Assembly (NCBI RefSeq): GCF_900107595.1 | Contig: NZ_FNQF01000002.1 | Span: 124,001 to 188,000 of the forward strand | Origin: Psychroflexus halocasei | GTDB taxonomy: Bacteria; Bacteroidota; Bacteroidia; Flavobacteriales; Flavobacteriaceae | Reading direction: 5' to 3' | Length of the DNA stretch: 64,000 bases | In this document: piece by piece, positions 1-7,335 of the stretch | How positions within the stretch are numbered: the stretch's first letter is position 1 | Layout: each line of letters opens with the position of its first letter | The notes under the pieces: generated by a model | What the model saw: the letters and a program-made list of their open reading frames with translations, nothing else | Told to the model about the DNA's origin: nothing | The model's database searches: none | Position numbers and translations under genes: made by a program

Positions 1-123
1 ATGTATAATAGTGGTGTTGGTAATGATCCGAGAAACAGAAAATTTAATATTAAATCGCAGGCACAACGTTATGATGGACAGGGAAAATATCAACGTCAAT
101 GGTTACAAAATAATCTTTTTTAA
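1..123 (+). CDS. Cryptochrome DASH / photolyase, C-terminal end (partial)
   Basis: The window opens inside this gene; only the last 40 codons are present, ending TAA at 121-123. The peptide contains GVGNDPRNRKFN followed by QAQRYDGQGKY and a final W, which is the conserved end of the FAD-binding domain in DASH-type cryptochromes (single-strand CPD photolyases). The ATG at position 1 is an internal methionine, not a start. The next gene begins 2 bp later, so both are probably co-transcribed. The DASH assignment rests on this short tail and on family knowledge; another class of photolyase is possible but less likely. Confidence 0.8.
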   Translation: MYNSGVGNDPRNRKFNIKSQAQRYDGQGKYQRQWLQNNLF

Positions 124-125
124 GT

Positions 126-1661
126 ATGAAAAAACTACGACTGATTTTAGGCGATCAGCTCAATAAAAACCATTCATGGTTTGATGAAGTTGATAAAGAT
201 GTCATTTATTTTATGGCAGAAACAAAACAAGAAACTGGTTATACAAAACATCATATCCAGAAAATTGTTGGTTTTTTCAAGGCAATGCGTCAATTTAAAA
301 ATGAACTTGAAGATAAAGGTCATCAGTTTATTTACTATCAAATTTCTTCAAAAGAAAATAAACACAACCTACAGAAAAACATCAAGAGTCTCATTAAACA
401 AAATAAGATTGATAAATTTGAATATCAACATCCAGACGAATACAGAGTTGATATGTATTTGAAAGAACTTTGCAATGATATTTCAATAGAAAAAGAAGCT
501 TTTGATACTGAACATTTCTATACAAAAAGAGAAGATTTAACCGAGTTTTATAAATCCAAGAAAGAGAAAGTCATGGAGTATTTTTACCGCGATATGCGTA
601 AAAAACATGACATCTTGTTGGATGCCAATCAACCTGAAGGCGGACAATGGAATTTTGATAAATCAAATAGAAAAAAGTGGACAAAGAAAAAAGAAGCAGT
701 TCCCTCCTACCTTAACTTTGAGCATGATGTTTCTGATATTTTAAAAGAAATCGATGATCAAAAAATCAATTATTTCGGCAATATCGACGCCGAGAAATTC
801 CCTTGGCCAACATCAAGAAGAGAATCTTTAAGAGTCCTGAGGTTTTTCTGTGATGAGCTTTTAGTTCATTTTGGAGATTATGAAGATGCGATGCATACTG
901 AAGAAAAAATGCTATTTCACTCTAGATTATCCTTTGCCTTAAACACAAAAATGATTTCACCAAAAGAAACCATTGAAAGAGTTGTTAAACATTATCATGA
1001 ACATATGAATGATATAGACATTTCTCAAGTTGAAGGCTTTGTAAGGCAAGTTTTGGGTTGGCGAGAATATATGCGAGGTATGTATTGGAATCAAATGCCA
1101 GGTTATAAATCAAAAAATAAACTTCAAAACACAAATAAACTTCCAGACTTATTTTGGACAGGTGAAACCAAGATGAATTGTTTAAAGCAAGCCGTTAACC
1201 AAAGCTTAGATCACGCTTATGCACATCACATACAAAGATTGATGGTTTTAGGAAATTTTGCATTGCTGAATATGGTTGATCCAGATGAAGTTGATGCCTG
1301 GTATTTAGGCGTAAATATCGATGCAGTTGAATGGGTGGAAATCACAAATACACGTGGCATGAGCCAATTTGCTGATGGCGGAATTATAGCCACAAAACCC
1401 TATATTTCAAGCGGGAATTATATTAATAAAATGAGTAATTATTGTCAATCTTGTCAATATAAAGTTTCTAAAAAAGAAGGAGATGATGCCTGCCCTTTCA
1501 ATCATTTATATTGGAACTTTTTATCAGAAAAAGAAGAACACTTTAAATCAAACCAAAGAATGAACATGATGATGAACCTTCTTCATAAAATGGATGACGA
1601 AAAGTTAAAGAATCACAAAAAACAAGCAAAAAAAATTATAAAAAACCCTAACGCATATTGA
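126..1661 (+). CDS. phrB: FeS-BCP type cryptochrome/(6-4) photolyase
   Basis: 511 aa, the length of the iron-sulfur bacterial cryptochrome/photolyase (PhrB, COG3046) family. The start MKKLRLILGDQLN is the usual N-terminal antenna-binding Rossmann segment, and an all-alpha FAD domain follows. Four cysteines at residues 352, 440, 443 and 456 sit with the same spacing as the four [4Fe-4S] ligands of Agrobacterium PhrB (350, 438, 441, 454). Characterised members repair (6-4) photoproducts with FAD and a lumazine antenna; that substrate is inferred here. It follows a DASH-type gene after 2 bp, giving a two-photolyase operon. Confidence 0.92.
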   Translation: MKKLRLILGDQLNKNHSWFDEVDKDVIYFMAETKQETGYTKHHIQKIVGFFKAMRQFKNELEDKGHQFIYYQISSKENKHNLQKNIKSLIKQNKIDKFEYQHPDEYRVDMYLKELCNDISIEKEAFDTEHFYTKREDLTEFYKSKKEKVMEYFYRDMRKKHDILLDANQPEGGQWNFDKSNRKKWTKKKEAVPSYLNFEHDVSDILKEIDDQKINYFGNIDAEKFPWPTSRRESLRVLRFFCDELLVHFGDYEDAMHTEEKMLFHSRLSFALNTKMISPKETIERVVKHYHEHMNDIDISQVEGFVRQVLGWREYMRGMYWNQMPGYKSKNKLQNTNKLPDLFWTGETKMNCLKQAVNQSLDHAYAHHIQRLMVLGNFALLNMVDPDEVDAWYLGVNIDAVEWVEITNTRGMSQFADGGIIATKPYISSGNYINKMSNYCQSCQYKVSKKEGDDACPFNHLYWNFLSEKEEHFKSNQRMNMMMNLLHKMDDEKLKNHKKQAKKIIKNPNAY

Positions 1662-1688
1662 TTTATCTCATAAATGCTTATATATTTG
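1658..1688 (+). promoter_or_regulatory. Bacteroidota-type promoter for the small lipoprotein
   Basis: TTG at 1658-1660, 20 bp, then TATATTTG at 1681-1688 match the -33/-7 consensus of Bacteroidota (TTG, TAnnTTTG). The start codon at 1713 leaves a 24-nt span. The -33 element overlaps the end of the photolyase gene. Confidence 0.65.
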
Positions 1689-1712
1689 CTTGAACAAATA
1701 AAATTTATGATC

Positions 1713-1940
1713 ATGAAAAAAACATTTCTAACATTCGGACTTGCGACAGTTTTAGCTTTTGGCTTCACAAGCTGTACAGAAAAAAAGCAAGACAAAGCAG
1801 AAGACAAAATGGAAGAGGCTGGTGAATCTATTGAAGATGCAGCTGAAGATACTGGTGACGCAATCGAGGATGCCGCTGAAGATACTGGCGATGCAATCGA
1901 AGATGGTGCTGAAGAAGTTAAAGAAGGTGTTGAAAATTAA
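1713..1940 (+). CDS. Small acidic repeat lipoprotein
   Basis: 75 aa. An N-terminal hydrophobic signal ends in GFTSC, a plausible lipobox, so the mature protein would be a lipid-anchored, very acidic chain. The body is an 11-residue repeat (IEDAAEDTGDA) and looks helical. An ATG at 1707 is two codons upstream, but 1713 gives the normal MKKTF signal start. A promoter lies at 1658-1688 and a strong terminator follows, so it is a single-gene unit. Function is unknown; the repeat resembles small abundant envelope lipoproteins, but no homologue is claimed. Confidence 0.8.
   Translation: MKKTFLTFGLATVLAFGFTSCTEKKQDKAEDKMEEAGESIEDAAEDTGDAIEDAAEDTGDAIEDGAEEVKEGVEN
1830..1919 (+). repeat. 33-bp in-frame tandem repeat
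   Basis: Two full 33-bp units (1830-1862, 1863-1895) plus a partial third encode IEDAAEDTGDA and derivatives. Copies differ mostly at third codon positions, so the repeat is old enough to have drifted synonymously while the peptide was kept. Confidence 0.8.
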
Positions 1941-1961
1941 TTTCTACCTTTTTTAAAAATT

Positions 1962-1994
1962 AAAAAGCTATCGATATTAATCGATAGCTTTTTT
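1962..1994 (+). terminator. Rho-independent terminator
   Basis: A perfect 14-bp stem (1962-1975 with 1980-1993), 4-nt loop, ending in a run of six T. It ends the lipoprotein transcript. The stem starts with As, so it could also work on the minus strand for the phosphoesterase gene that ends at 2024. Confidence 0.9.
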
Positions 1995-2023
1995 GTTTTA
2001 GATAATCCTTTATATCATTTCAA

Positions 2024-2521
2024 TTACTGCCCTCGCTTTCCCAATTTTATTAAATTTAAATTCTCTAGCTTGCCTTGATTAATTTCAAATTGTAACATGG
2101 TGCGTTCTTGGTGAAAACCGTGAATACCAGCAGCGCCTGGATTCATATGCATCAAGCCTAACTTTTTATCTCTCATCACTTTTAAAATATGTGAGTGTCC
2201 TGAGATAAATAAATCAGGTGGATTTTGTTTAATCACATCTCTAATTGGTTTTGAATAACGATTGGGATAACCGCCAATATGCGTCATCCAAATATCCATT
2301 CCTTGAATGTTAAAACGCTGATGTAAAGGAAATTCCTTTCTCACTTCGTCATTATCTATGTTTCCATAAACGGCCCTTAAAGCAGCGCAATCTTTTAATT
2401 CGTCCGTCACTTTCAATACACCTATATCGCCGGCATGCCATATTTCATCAACCTGCTTAGCATATTTAAGAATCGTGCCGTCTATATAAGAGTGTGTGTC
2501 ACTCAAAAGTAAAATTTTCAT
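2024..2521 (-). CDS. YfcE/MJ0936-type metallophosphoesterase
   Basis: 165 aa single-domain calcineurin-like phosphoesterase. Visible metal-binding motifs in order: D8-x-H10 (LLSDTH), HAGDIG, YGNID, a His in MTHIGG and the GHSH box near the C-terminus. Length and motif set match the YfcE/MJ0936 family of Mn-dependent phosphodiesterases, whose natural substrates are largely unknown. It sits convergent to the lipoprotein gene and divergent from truA. Confidence 0.9.
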   Translation of the reverse strand: MKILLLSDTHSYIDGTILKYAKQVDEIWHAGDIGVLKVTDELKDCAALRAVYGNIDNDEVRKEFPLHQRFNIQGMDIWMTHIGGYPNRYSKPIRDVIKQNPPDLFISGHSHILKVMRDKKLGLMHMNPGAAGIHGFHQERTMLQFEINQGKLENLNLIKLGKRGQ

Positions 2522-2581
2522 GTAAAATTCAATTTTAAATAATATGGCAAAGTCTTAAGAGACTCAACCACTGAGAAATTT

Positions 2582-2589
2582 TATATTTG
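2582..2589 (+). promoter_or_regulatory. -7 box (TATATTTG) of truA
   Basis: TATATTTG matches TAnnTTTG. It overlaps the TTG at 2587, the longest possible start of truA, so that codon cannot be in the mRNA; the next in-frame TTG at 2605 becomes the start. No clear -33 TTG was found. Confidence 0.6.
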
Positions 2590-2604
2590 CAAAAAATCTT
2601 TTTC

Positions 2605-3336
2605 TTGCGCTACAAAATTACATTATCTTATTGGGGTAAGCATTATCATGGCTGGCAATTTCAGCCAAACCAAGTCAATCTTCAGCAAACTTTTGAAGAA
2701 GCTTTATCGCTTGCCTTTCAGGAAAAAATAAATATTGTTGGTGCGGGGAGAACTGATACTGGTGTGAGTGCGAAAAAATATATCGCTCATTTTGATACAG
2801 ATCAAACGATTAATAATAAAGACAAATTTATTTTTAAAATCAATACGCTTTTACCTGCCGATATTGCTTTGCAAAATATTGAAAAAACACGTGATAATTT
2901 TCATGCCAGATTTGATGCTAATGAAAGAACTTATCAATATCAAGTGACCCAATTAAAAAATCCGTTTCTAATAGACTCTGCTTATTTTATAAAAAATAAA
3001 ATAGACTTTGACATCATGAATGAGGCTTGTGAGATTTTGAAAAAGCACACAAATTTTAAAGCTTTTTCAAAAGTTAAAACCAACGTTTACACCTTTAATT
3101 GCGAAATCTATGAAGCAAAATGGTTTGCGAAAGATGATTATTATATCTTTGAAATAAAAGCAAACAGATTTTTAAGAAATATGGTTAGGGCAATTGTCGG
3201 AACATTAATTGAAGTTGGCTTACACAAAATTAATTTAAATGATTTTGAAAAGATCATTATTTCTCAAGATCGTAGAAATGCAGGAAAATCAGTACCTGCG
3301 CATGCATTGTTTTTAACTGATATTGGCTACAACTAA
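2605..3336 (+). CDS. truA: tRNA pseudouridine synthase A
   Basis: 243 aa from the TTG at 2605. TruA isomerises uridines 38-40 in the tRNA anticodon stem. The catalytic Asp is D51 in GAGRTDTGV; the N-terminus MRYKITLSYWG and the later RFLRNMVR motif are family hallmarks. The start is TTG: the family begins at exactly this RY, and an upstream TTG at 2587 lies inside the promoter -7 box. The ABC transporter gene starts 10 bp after the stop and is probably co-transcribed. Confidence 0.93.
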   Translation: MRYKITLSYWGKHYHGWQFQPNQVNLQQTFEEALSLAFQEKINIVGAGRTDTGVSAKKYIAHFDTDQTINNKDKFIFKINTLLPADIALQNIEKTRDNFHARFDANERTYQYQVTQLKNPFLIDSAYFIKNKIDFDIMNEACEILKKHTNFKAFSKVKTNVYTFNCEIYEAKWFAKDDYYIFEIKANRFLRNMVRAIVGTLIEVGLHKINLNDFEKIIISQDRRNAGKSVPAHALFLTDIGYN

Positions 3337-3346
3337 AAAAGAATAA

Positions 3347-5131
3347 TTGAAGAATAAAAAATCAACAACAGGAAACGCTTTTGATCTAAAACTTTTTAAA
3401 AGACTGATCAGTTATACTTCAGCTTATAAGAAGACATTTTATTTTGTCGGTTTTGCAGCGATCATGCTATCAGCACTTGGCGTTTTACGTCCTTATCTAT
3501 TAAAAATAGCAATTGATAAAGGGATTGTTGCACAAGATTTGGATACAACTCAGTTTTACATCATCATGATGTTAGTTGTTTTAATTGGTGAAGTTATTTT
3601 TCAGTTTAGTTTTATTTATTTTGCAAATTGGCTTGGTCAACAAGTGATACGTGACTTAAGAGTTCAATTGTTTGAACACATGATGGGTTTCAAAAAACAG
3701 TATTTTGACAATTCAGCAGTCGGTCGCCTTGTCACAAGAGCCGTCAGTGATATTGAAACCATCGCGAGTATTTTCAGCCAAGGCTTATTTATGATTATCA
3801 GTGACTTGCTTAAAATGATTGCAGTGCTTATCGTTATGTTTTATCAGAGCTGGCAGTTAACATTATTGATTTTAACGGTTTTACCTTTCATAATTTATGC
3901 AACGCGTGTTTTTCAAAAAAAGATGAAAATCGCTTTTGAAGAAGTGAGAACTCAGGTTTCAAACTTAAATACTTTTGTTCAAGAAAGAATTACAGGGATG
4001 AAGATTGTTCAGATCTTTAATCGAGAAAAAACTGAATATCAAAACTTTAAAAAAATAAATGAAAAGCACAAAAAAGCTTGGATTAAAACTGTGTGGTATA
4101 ATGCAATTTTCTTTCCGATTGCTGAAATGTCAACTTCAATCACAATTGGACTTATCGTTTGGTTTGGCGGTTTACGCGTTGTTGAATCCGATGCGCTTTC
4201 GCTAGGGATCATTATCATGTTTATTGAATTAACACAAATGTTATTTAGGCCTTTACGTCAAATTGCTGATAAATTTAACTCACTTCAAATGGGAATGGTT
4301 GCTGCCAATCGTGTTTTTAAAATTATTGATACAGACTCTCGTATTCCGAATCAAGGCAAATTAATTGCAAAAGACATTAAAGGAAAGATTGAATTTAAAG
4401 ATGTTAAATTTAGTTATATTGAAAATGAAGAAATCTTAAAAGGAATCAGTTTTGATATCAATCCTGGCGAAACAATTGCTATTGTTGGTGCGACAGGTGC
4501 TGGTAAAAGTACGGTCGTTAATTTACTAAGCCGTTATTACGACATTGATTCTGGTCAAATTATCATTGATGATCACAATGTCAGAGATTATGAATTAGGA
4601 AGCTTAAGAAATGAAATCGCCGTTGTTTTACAGGATGTTTTCTTGTTTGCTGATAGTATTCAAAAAAATATCACTCTAAGCAATCCCGATATTGATGAAA
4701 ATGATGTTGTACGAGCAGCAAAAGATATTGGTGTTCATGATTTTATAATGAGTTTGCCTAATGGGTATGATTATAACGTTAAAGAACGCGGAGCGATGTT
4801 ATCTTCTGGACAACGGCAATTGATATCTTTTTTACGAGCTTATGTAACAAATCCTGCTGTTTTGGTTCTTGATGAAGCCACTTCATCTATTGATAGTTAC
4901 AGTGAACAACTCATTCAAAATGCGACTGAAAAACTAACAAAAGGAAGAACTTCTATCATTATTGCGCATAGATTAGCGACAATAAAAAATGCTGATAAAA
5001 TTATCGTAATGGAGCAAGGTGAAATTGTAGAAATGGGAAGCCACGATGATTTGTTAGGCTCAGGAGGATATTACAAAAAACTTTACGAAGCTCAATTTGA
5101 AAATCAAGACCATGATATCCAAGAAGCTTAA
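3347..5131 (+). CDS. ABC exporter, fused permease and ATPase (MsbA/multidrug type)
   Basis: 594 aa half-transporter. An N-terminal six-helix membrane domain (about residues 20-320) is followed by a nucleotide-binding domain with Walker A GATGAGKST (near 380), signature LSSGQRQ (near 484), Walker B VLVLDEATSS and H-loop IIAHRL. This is the layout of type IV exporters for lipids or drugs; the substrate is not readable. LSSGQ instead of LSGGQ is a small deviation. The start is TTG, as no ATG lies before the first membrane helix. It follows truA by 10 bp. Confidence 0.9.
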   Translation: MKNKKSTTGNAFDLKLFKRLISYTSAYKKTFYFVGFAAIMLSALGVLRPYLLKIAIDKGIVAQDLDTTQFYIIMMLVVLIGEVIFQFSFIYFANWLGQQVIRDLRVQLFEHMMGFKKQYFDNSAVGRLVTRAVSDIETIASIFSQGLFMIISDLLKMIAVLIVMFYQSWQLTLLILTVLPFIIYATRVFQKKMKIAFEEVRTQVSNLNTFVQERITGMKIVQIFNREKTEYQNFKKINEKHKKAWIKTVWYNAIFFPIAEMSTSITIGLIVWFGGLRVVESDALSLGIIIMFIELTQMLFRPLRQIADKFNSLQMGMVAANRVFKIIDTDSRIPNQGKLIAKDIKGKIEFKDVKFSYIENEEILKGISFDINPGETIAIVGATGAGKSTVVNLLSRYYDIDSGQIIIDDHNVRDYELGSLRNEIAVVLQDVFLFADSIQKNITLSNPDIDENDVVRAAKDIGVHDFIMSLPNGYDYNVKERGAMLSSGQRQLISFLRAYVTNPAVLVLDEATSSIDSYSEQLIQNATEKLTKGRTSIIIAHRLATIKNADKIIVMEQGEIVEMGSHDDLLGSGGYYKKLYEAQFENQDHDIQEA

Positions 5132-5143
5132 TTTTAAGTTTCT

Positions 5144-5920
5144 TTATTGTAAATCAGCTTTTACTTTATTCTGAAGATCATCGTAATTATCATAAATTGA
5201 AAATTCACCGTTTTTAAGATACGACACTTGCCCATTTTCTTCACTAACAACAATCGCTATTGCATCTGTTTTTTCAGTAATACCAATGGCAGCCCTGTGT
5301 CTTAGCCCAAACCTCAGCGGGATTTCTCGACTATTACTCACAGGTAAAATAACTCGAGTGGCGGTAATTTTATTTTCTTCAATAATAATGGCACCATCGT
5401 GAAGTGTACTATTTTTATAAAAAATAGATTTTAAAATTGGCTTATTGACCAATATATCCATTTCATCACCAGAATCTTTGACAAAATCAAGTTTATTGTT
5501 TCGACGAATGACAATCAGAGCGCCTGTTCTTTTTTGTGAAAAATCTTTTACCGCTTCAATAATTTCATCCACATATTCTAAATTTTCTGTAGTTGTTGAA
5601 AATTTAAAAGATTTTAAAAATAAGTGTTTACTTGTGATATTAGTTGAACCCAACATCAGTAAAAATTTTCTAATTTCTTGTTGAAAAACGACAACAAGAG
5701 CAATCATACCAACACCTATAAACTCGCCTAACACACTGCTCAACATCTCCATATTAAGAAGCTGTGTCAGCTTCCCTAAAAGATAGATGATGACAATTCC
5801 GATAAAAATATTAATCGCAGCTGTGCCTTTAACGAGCTTGTATAAATAATACAGCATTGTTGCGACAAGTATAATGTCGAGAATATCAAAAAAACTTATT
5901 TTTAGAAAATCTAAACCCAT
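5144..5920 (-). CDS. cdaA: Diadenylate cyclase CdaA
   Basis: 258 aa. Three N-terminal membrane helices (about 10-85) and a short coiled segment precede a DAC domain. Catalytic motifs are DGA (in LHDGAIII, near 174) and RHR (in GLRHRAAIG, near 206). CdaA joins two ATP into cyclic di-AMP, which controls potassium and turgor and cell-wall homeostasis. It lies 5 bp downstream of folP on the same strand, so the two are co-transcribed. No CdaR-like regulator gene is beside it. Confidence 0.94.
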   Translation of the reverse strand: MGLDFLKISFFDILDIILVATMLYYLYKLVKGTAAINIFIGIVIIYLLGKLTQLLNMEMLSSVLGEFIGVGMIALVVVFQQEIRKFLLMLGSTNITSKHLFLKSFKFSTTTENLEYVDEIIEAVKDFSQKRTGALIVIRRNNKLDFVKDSGDEMDILVNKPILKSIFYKNSTLHDGAIIIEENKITATRVILPVSNSREIPLRFGLRHRAAIGITEKTDAIAIVVSEENGQVSYLKNGEFSIYDNYDDLQNKVKADLQ

Positions 5921-5925
5921 ATCAA

Positions 5926-6750
5926 TTATTTGGATAACTCTTTATAAAGTTCAACGGTTTCAACAGCTTCTTTAACATCATGAACTCTCAAAATTTTTGA
6001 ACCTTGCTGTAATGAAAACATATTCAGTGCAGTTGTTCCATTTAAAGCTTCGATAGCTTCACATCCAAGTGTTTTATAAATCATAGATTTTCGAGAAACA
6101 CCAACTAAAAGAGGTAATTCAAAAATATTAAGTGAATTTAAATTACGTAAAAGTTCAAAATTCTGTGTTCTTGTTTTTGCAAAACCAAAACCAGGGTCAA
6201 GAATAATGTCTTTAATTCCAGCCTTATTTGCCAAACTTATTCGTTCTGAAAAATAATGCCTTATATCAACAATTAAATTATCATATTCCGTTTGCTTTTG
6301 CATGGTTTTAGGAGTTCCACGCATGTGCATCATGATATATGGTACACCGAATTTAGCAACAACAGAAAACATTTTTTCATCGAGTTGACCGCCTAAAATA
6401 TCGTTGATGATGTCGGCACCTTCTTCAAGAGAAGCATGAGCAACATCACTTCTAAAAGTATCAATTGATAGAAATGTTTTCGGAAATTCTTTCCTGATTT
6501 TTTTTAAAAAAGGAAGTAACCTTTTTTGTTCTTCTTCAACATCAACGTCATTCGCATCAGGTCGAGAACTGTAAGCGCCTATATCTATAAAAGATGCGCC
6601 TTCAGTCAACATTTTTTCAACCTGATTTAAAATTTGTTTTTCATTCTTGTGAAAACCACCATCGTAAAATGAATCAGGTGTGATATTCAGAATTCCCATC
6701 ACCTGTGGTTCCTCTAAGCTAACCAATTCTCCTTTGATGTTTATCTGCAT
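5926..6750 (-). CDS. folP: Dihydropteroate synthase
   Basis: 274 aa, normal length for DHPS, which condenses hydroxymethyl-dihydropterin pyrophosphate with p-aminobenzoate in folate synthesis and is the sulfonamide target. Motifs: MGILNITPDSFYDGG near residue 18, IDIGAYSSRP, SIDTFRSDVA, DPGFGFAKT and VGVSRKS. It sits between an upstream lipoprotein gene (4 bp gap) and cdaA (5 bp gap), forming a three-gene minus-strand operon. Confidence 0.95.
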   Translation of the reverse strand: MQINIKGELVSLEEPQVMGILNITPDSFYDGGFHKNEKQILNQVEKMLTEGASFIDIGAYSSRPDANDVDVEEEQKRLLPFLKKIRKEFPKTFLSIDTFRSDVAHASLEEGADIINDILGGQLDEKMFSVVAKFGVPYIMMHMRGTPKTMQKQTEYDNLIVDIRHYFSERISLANKAGIKDIILDPGFGFAKTRTQNFELLRNLNSLNIFELPLLVGVSRKSMIYKTLGCEAIEALNGTTALNMFSLQQGSKILRVHDVKEAVETVELYKELSK

Positions 6751-6754
6751 AAAC

Positions 6755-7294
6755 CTATTCTGTTTTAGAAACCGCTTCCTTCATCAGTTTCTTAGTTGCA
6801 ACAACGCCAAAATGAATTTTATTTGGTTTGATCTCTGCATTGATTTCTTCGAAACCAATCGTTTCTTCTTCAGAATTTCTAAAATAACTTAAATCTGATT
6901 GACTTAAAACACCTTTAGGAATAACAATATCGTAATAACCAGGATTTTTTGTAGCTCTCAAAAAAGTTAATAGCTTTCTTTTATCCGCAGAGTCTATCAT
7001 CACTTCTATGCCTTCACCAACACGTGTGATTTGTGCATTTGAAGGTAAGCCTTTCTGGATTTGTGAAGCGTAATTATCCATGACACTACCAATAAAAGCG
7101 CCTGATGAACCACCAATTGTTCGGTAAGATAAATGCGCTAAAACCTTCTTTTCTTTTGGAGATTCAGCAACCTCTTTGGGCTCTTCTACTTTTGGACCTT
7201 TATCATCTTTTTTATCTGATGCAGTTTTTTTTGTTCCACAAGAGAATAAGACAAACGCACTGAAAACAAGAATTCCTAATTGATTAAATTTCAT
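6755..7294 (-). CDS. Lipoprotein with glycine-rich segment, OmpA-family-like N-half
   Basis: 179 aa. Lipobox LFSC follows a short signal peptide. A charged linker leads to a segment (GGSSGAFIGSVMD, then RVGEGIEVMID) resembling the region before and at the start of OmpA/YiaD-type domains. The peptidoglycan-binding motifs that normally follow are not obvious, so this may be a diverged or shortened member. The start is 7294; an upstream ATG at 7318 is inside the predicted -7 box. It heads the operon with folP and cdaA. Function not known. Confidence 0.75.
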   Translation of the reverse strand: MKFNQLGILVFSAFVLFSCGTKKTASDKKDDKGPKVEEPKEVAESPKEKKVLAHLSYRTIGGSSGAFIGSVMDNYASQIQKGLPSNAQITRVGEGIEVMIDSADKRKLLTFLRATKNPGYYDIVIPKGVLSQSDLSYFRNSEEETIGFEEINAEIKPNKIHFGVVATKKLMKEAVSKTE

Positions 7295-7315
7295 AATTGT
7301 GTTATATCGACATTT

Positions 7316-7323
7316 CAAAGATA
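7316..7323 (-). promoter_or_regulatory. -7 box of lipoprotein-folP-cdaA operon
   Basis: Read on the minus strand the bases are TATCTTTG, a full match to TAnnTTTG, 21 nt before the ATG at 7294. It excludes the longer reading frame start at 7318. No -33 TTG is seen at normal spacing. Confidence 0.5.
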
Positions 7324-7335
7324 ATCAAGAATTTT

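Noticed and set aside
181-462. 93-codon frame inside the photolyase gene
   Set aside because: Out-of-frame shadow of a well-supported gene, no homology or start signal of its own.
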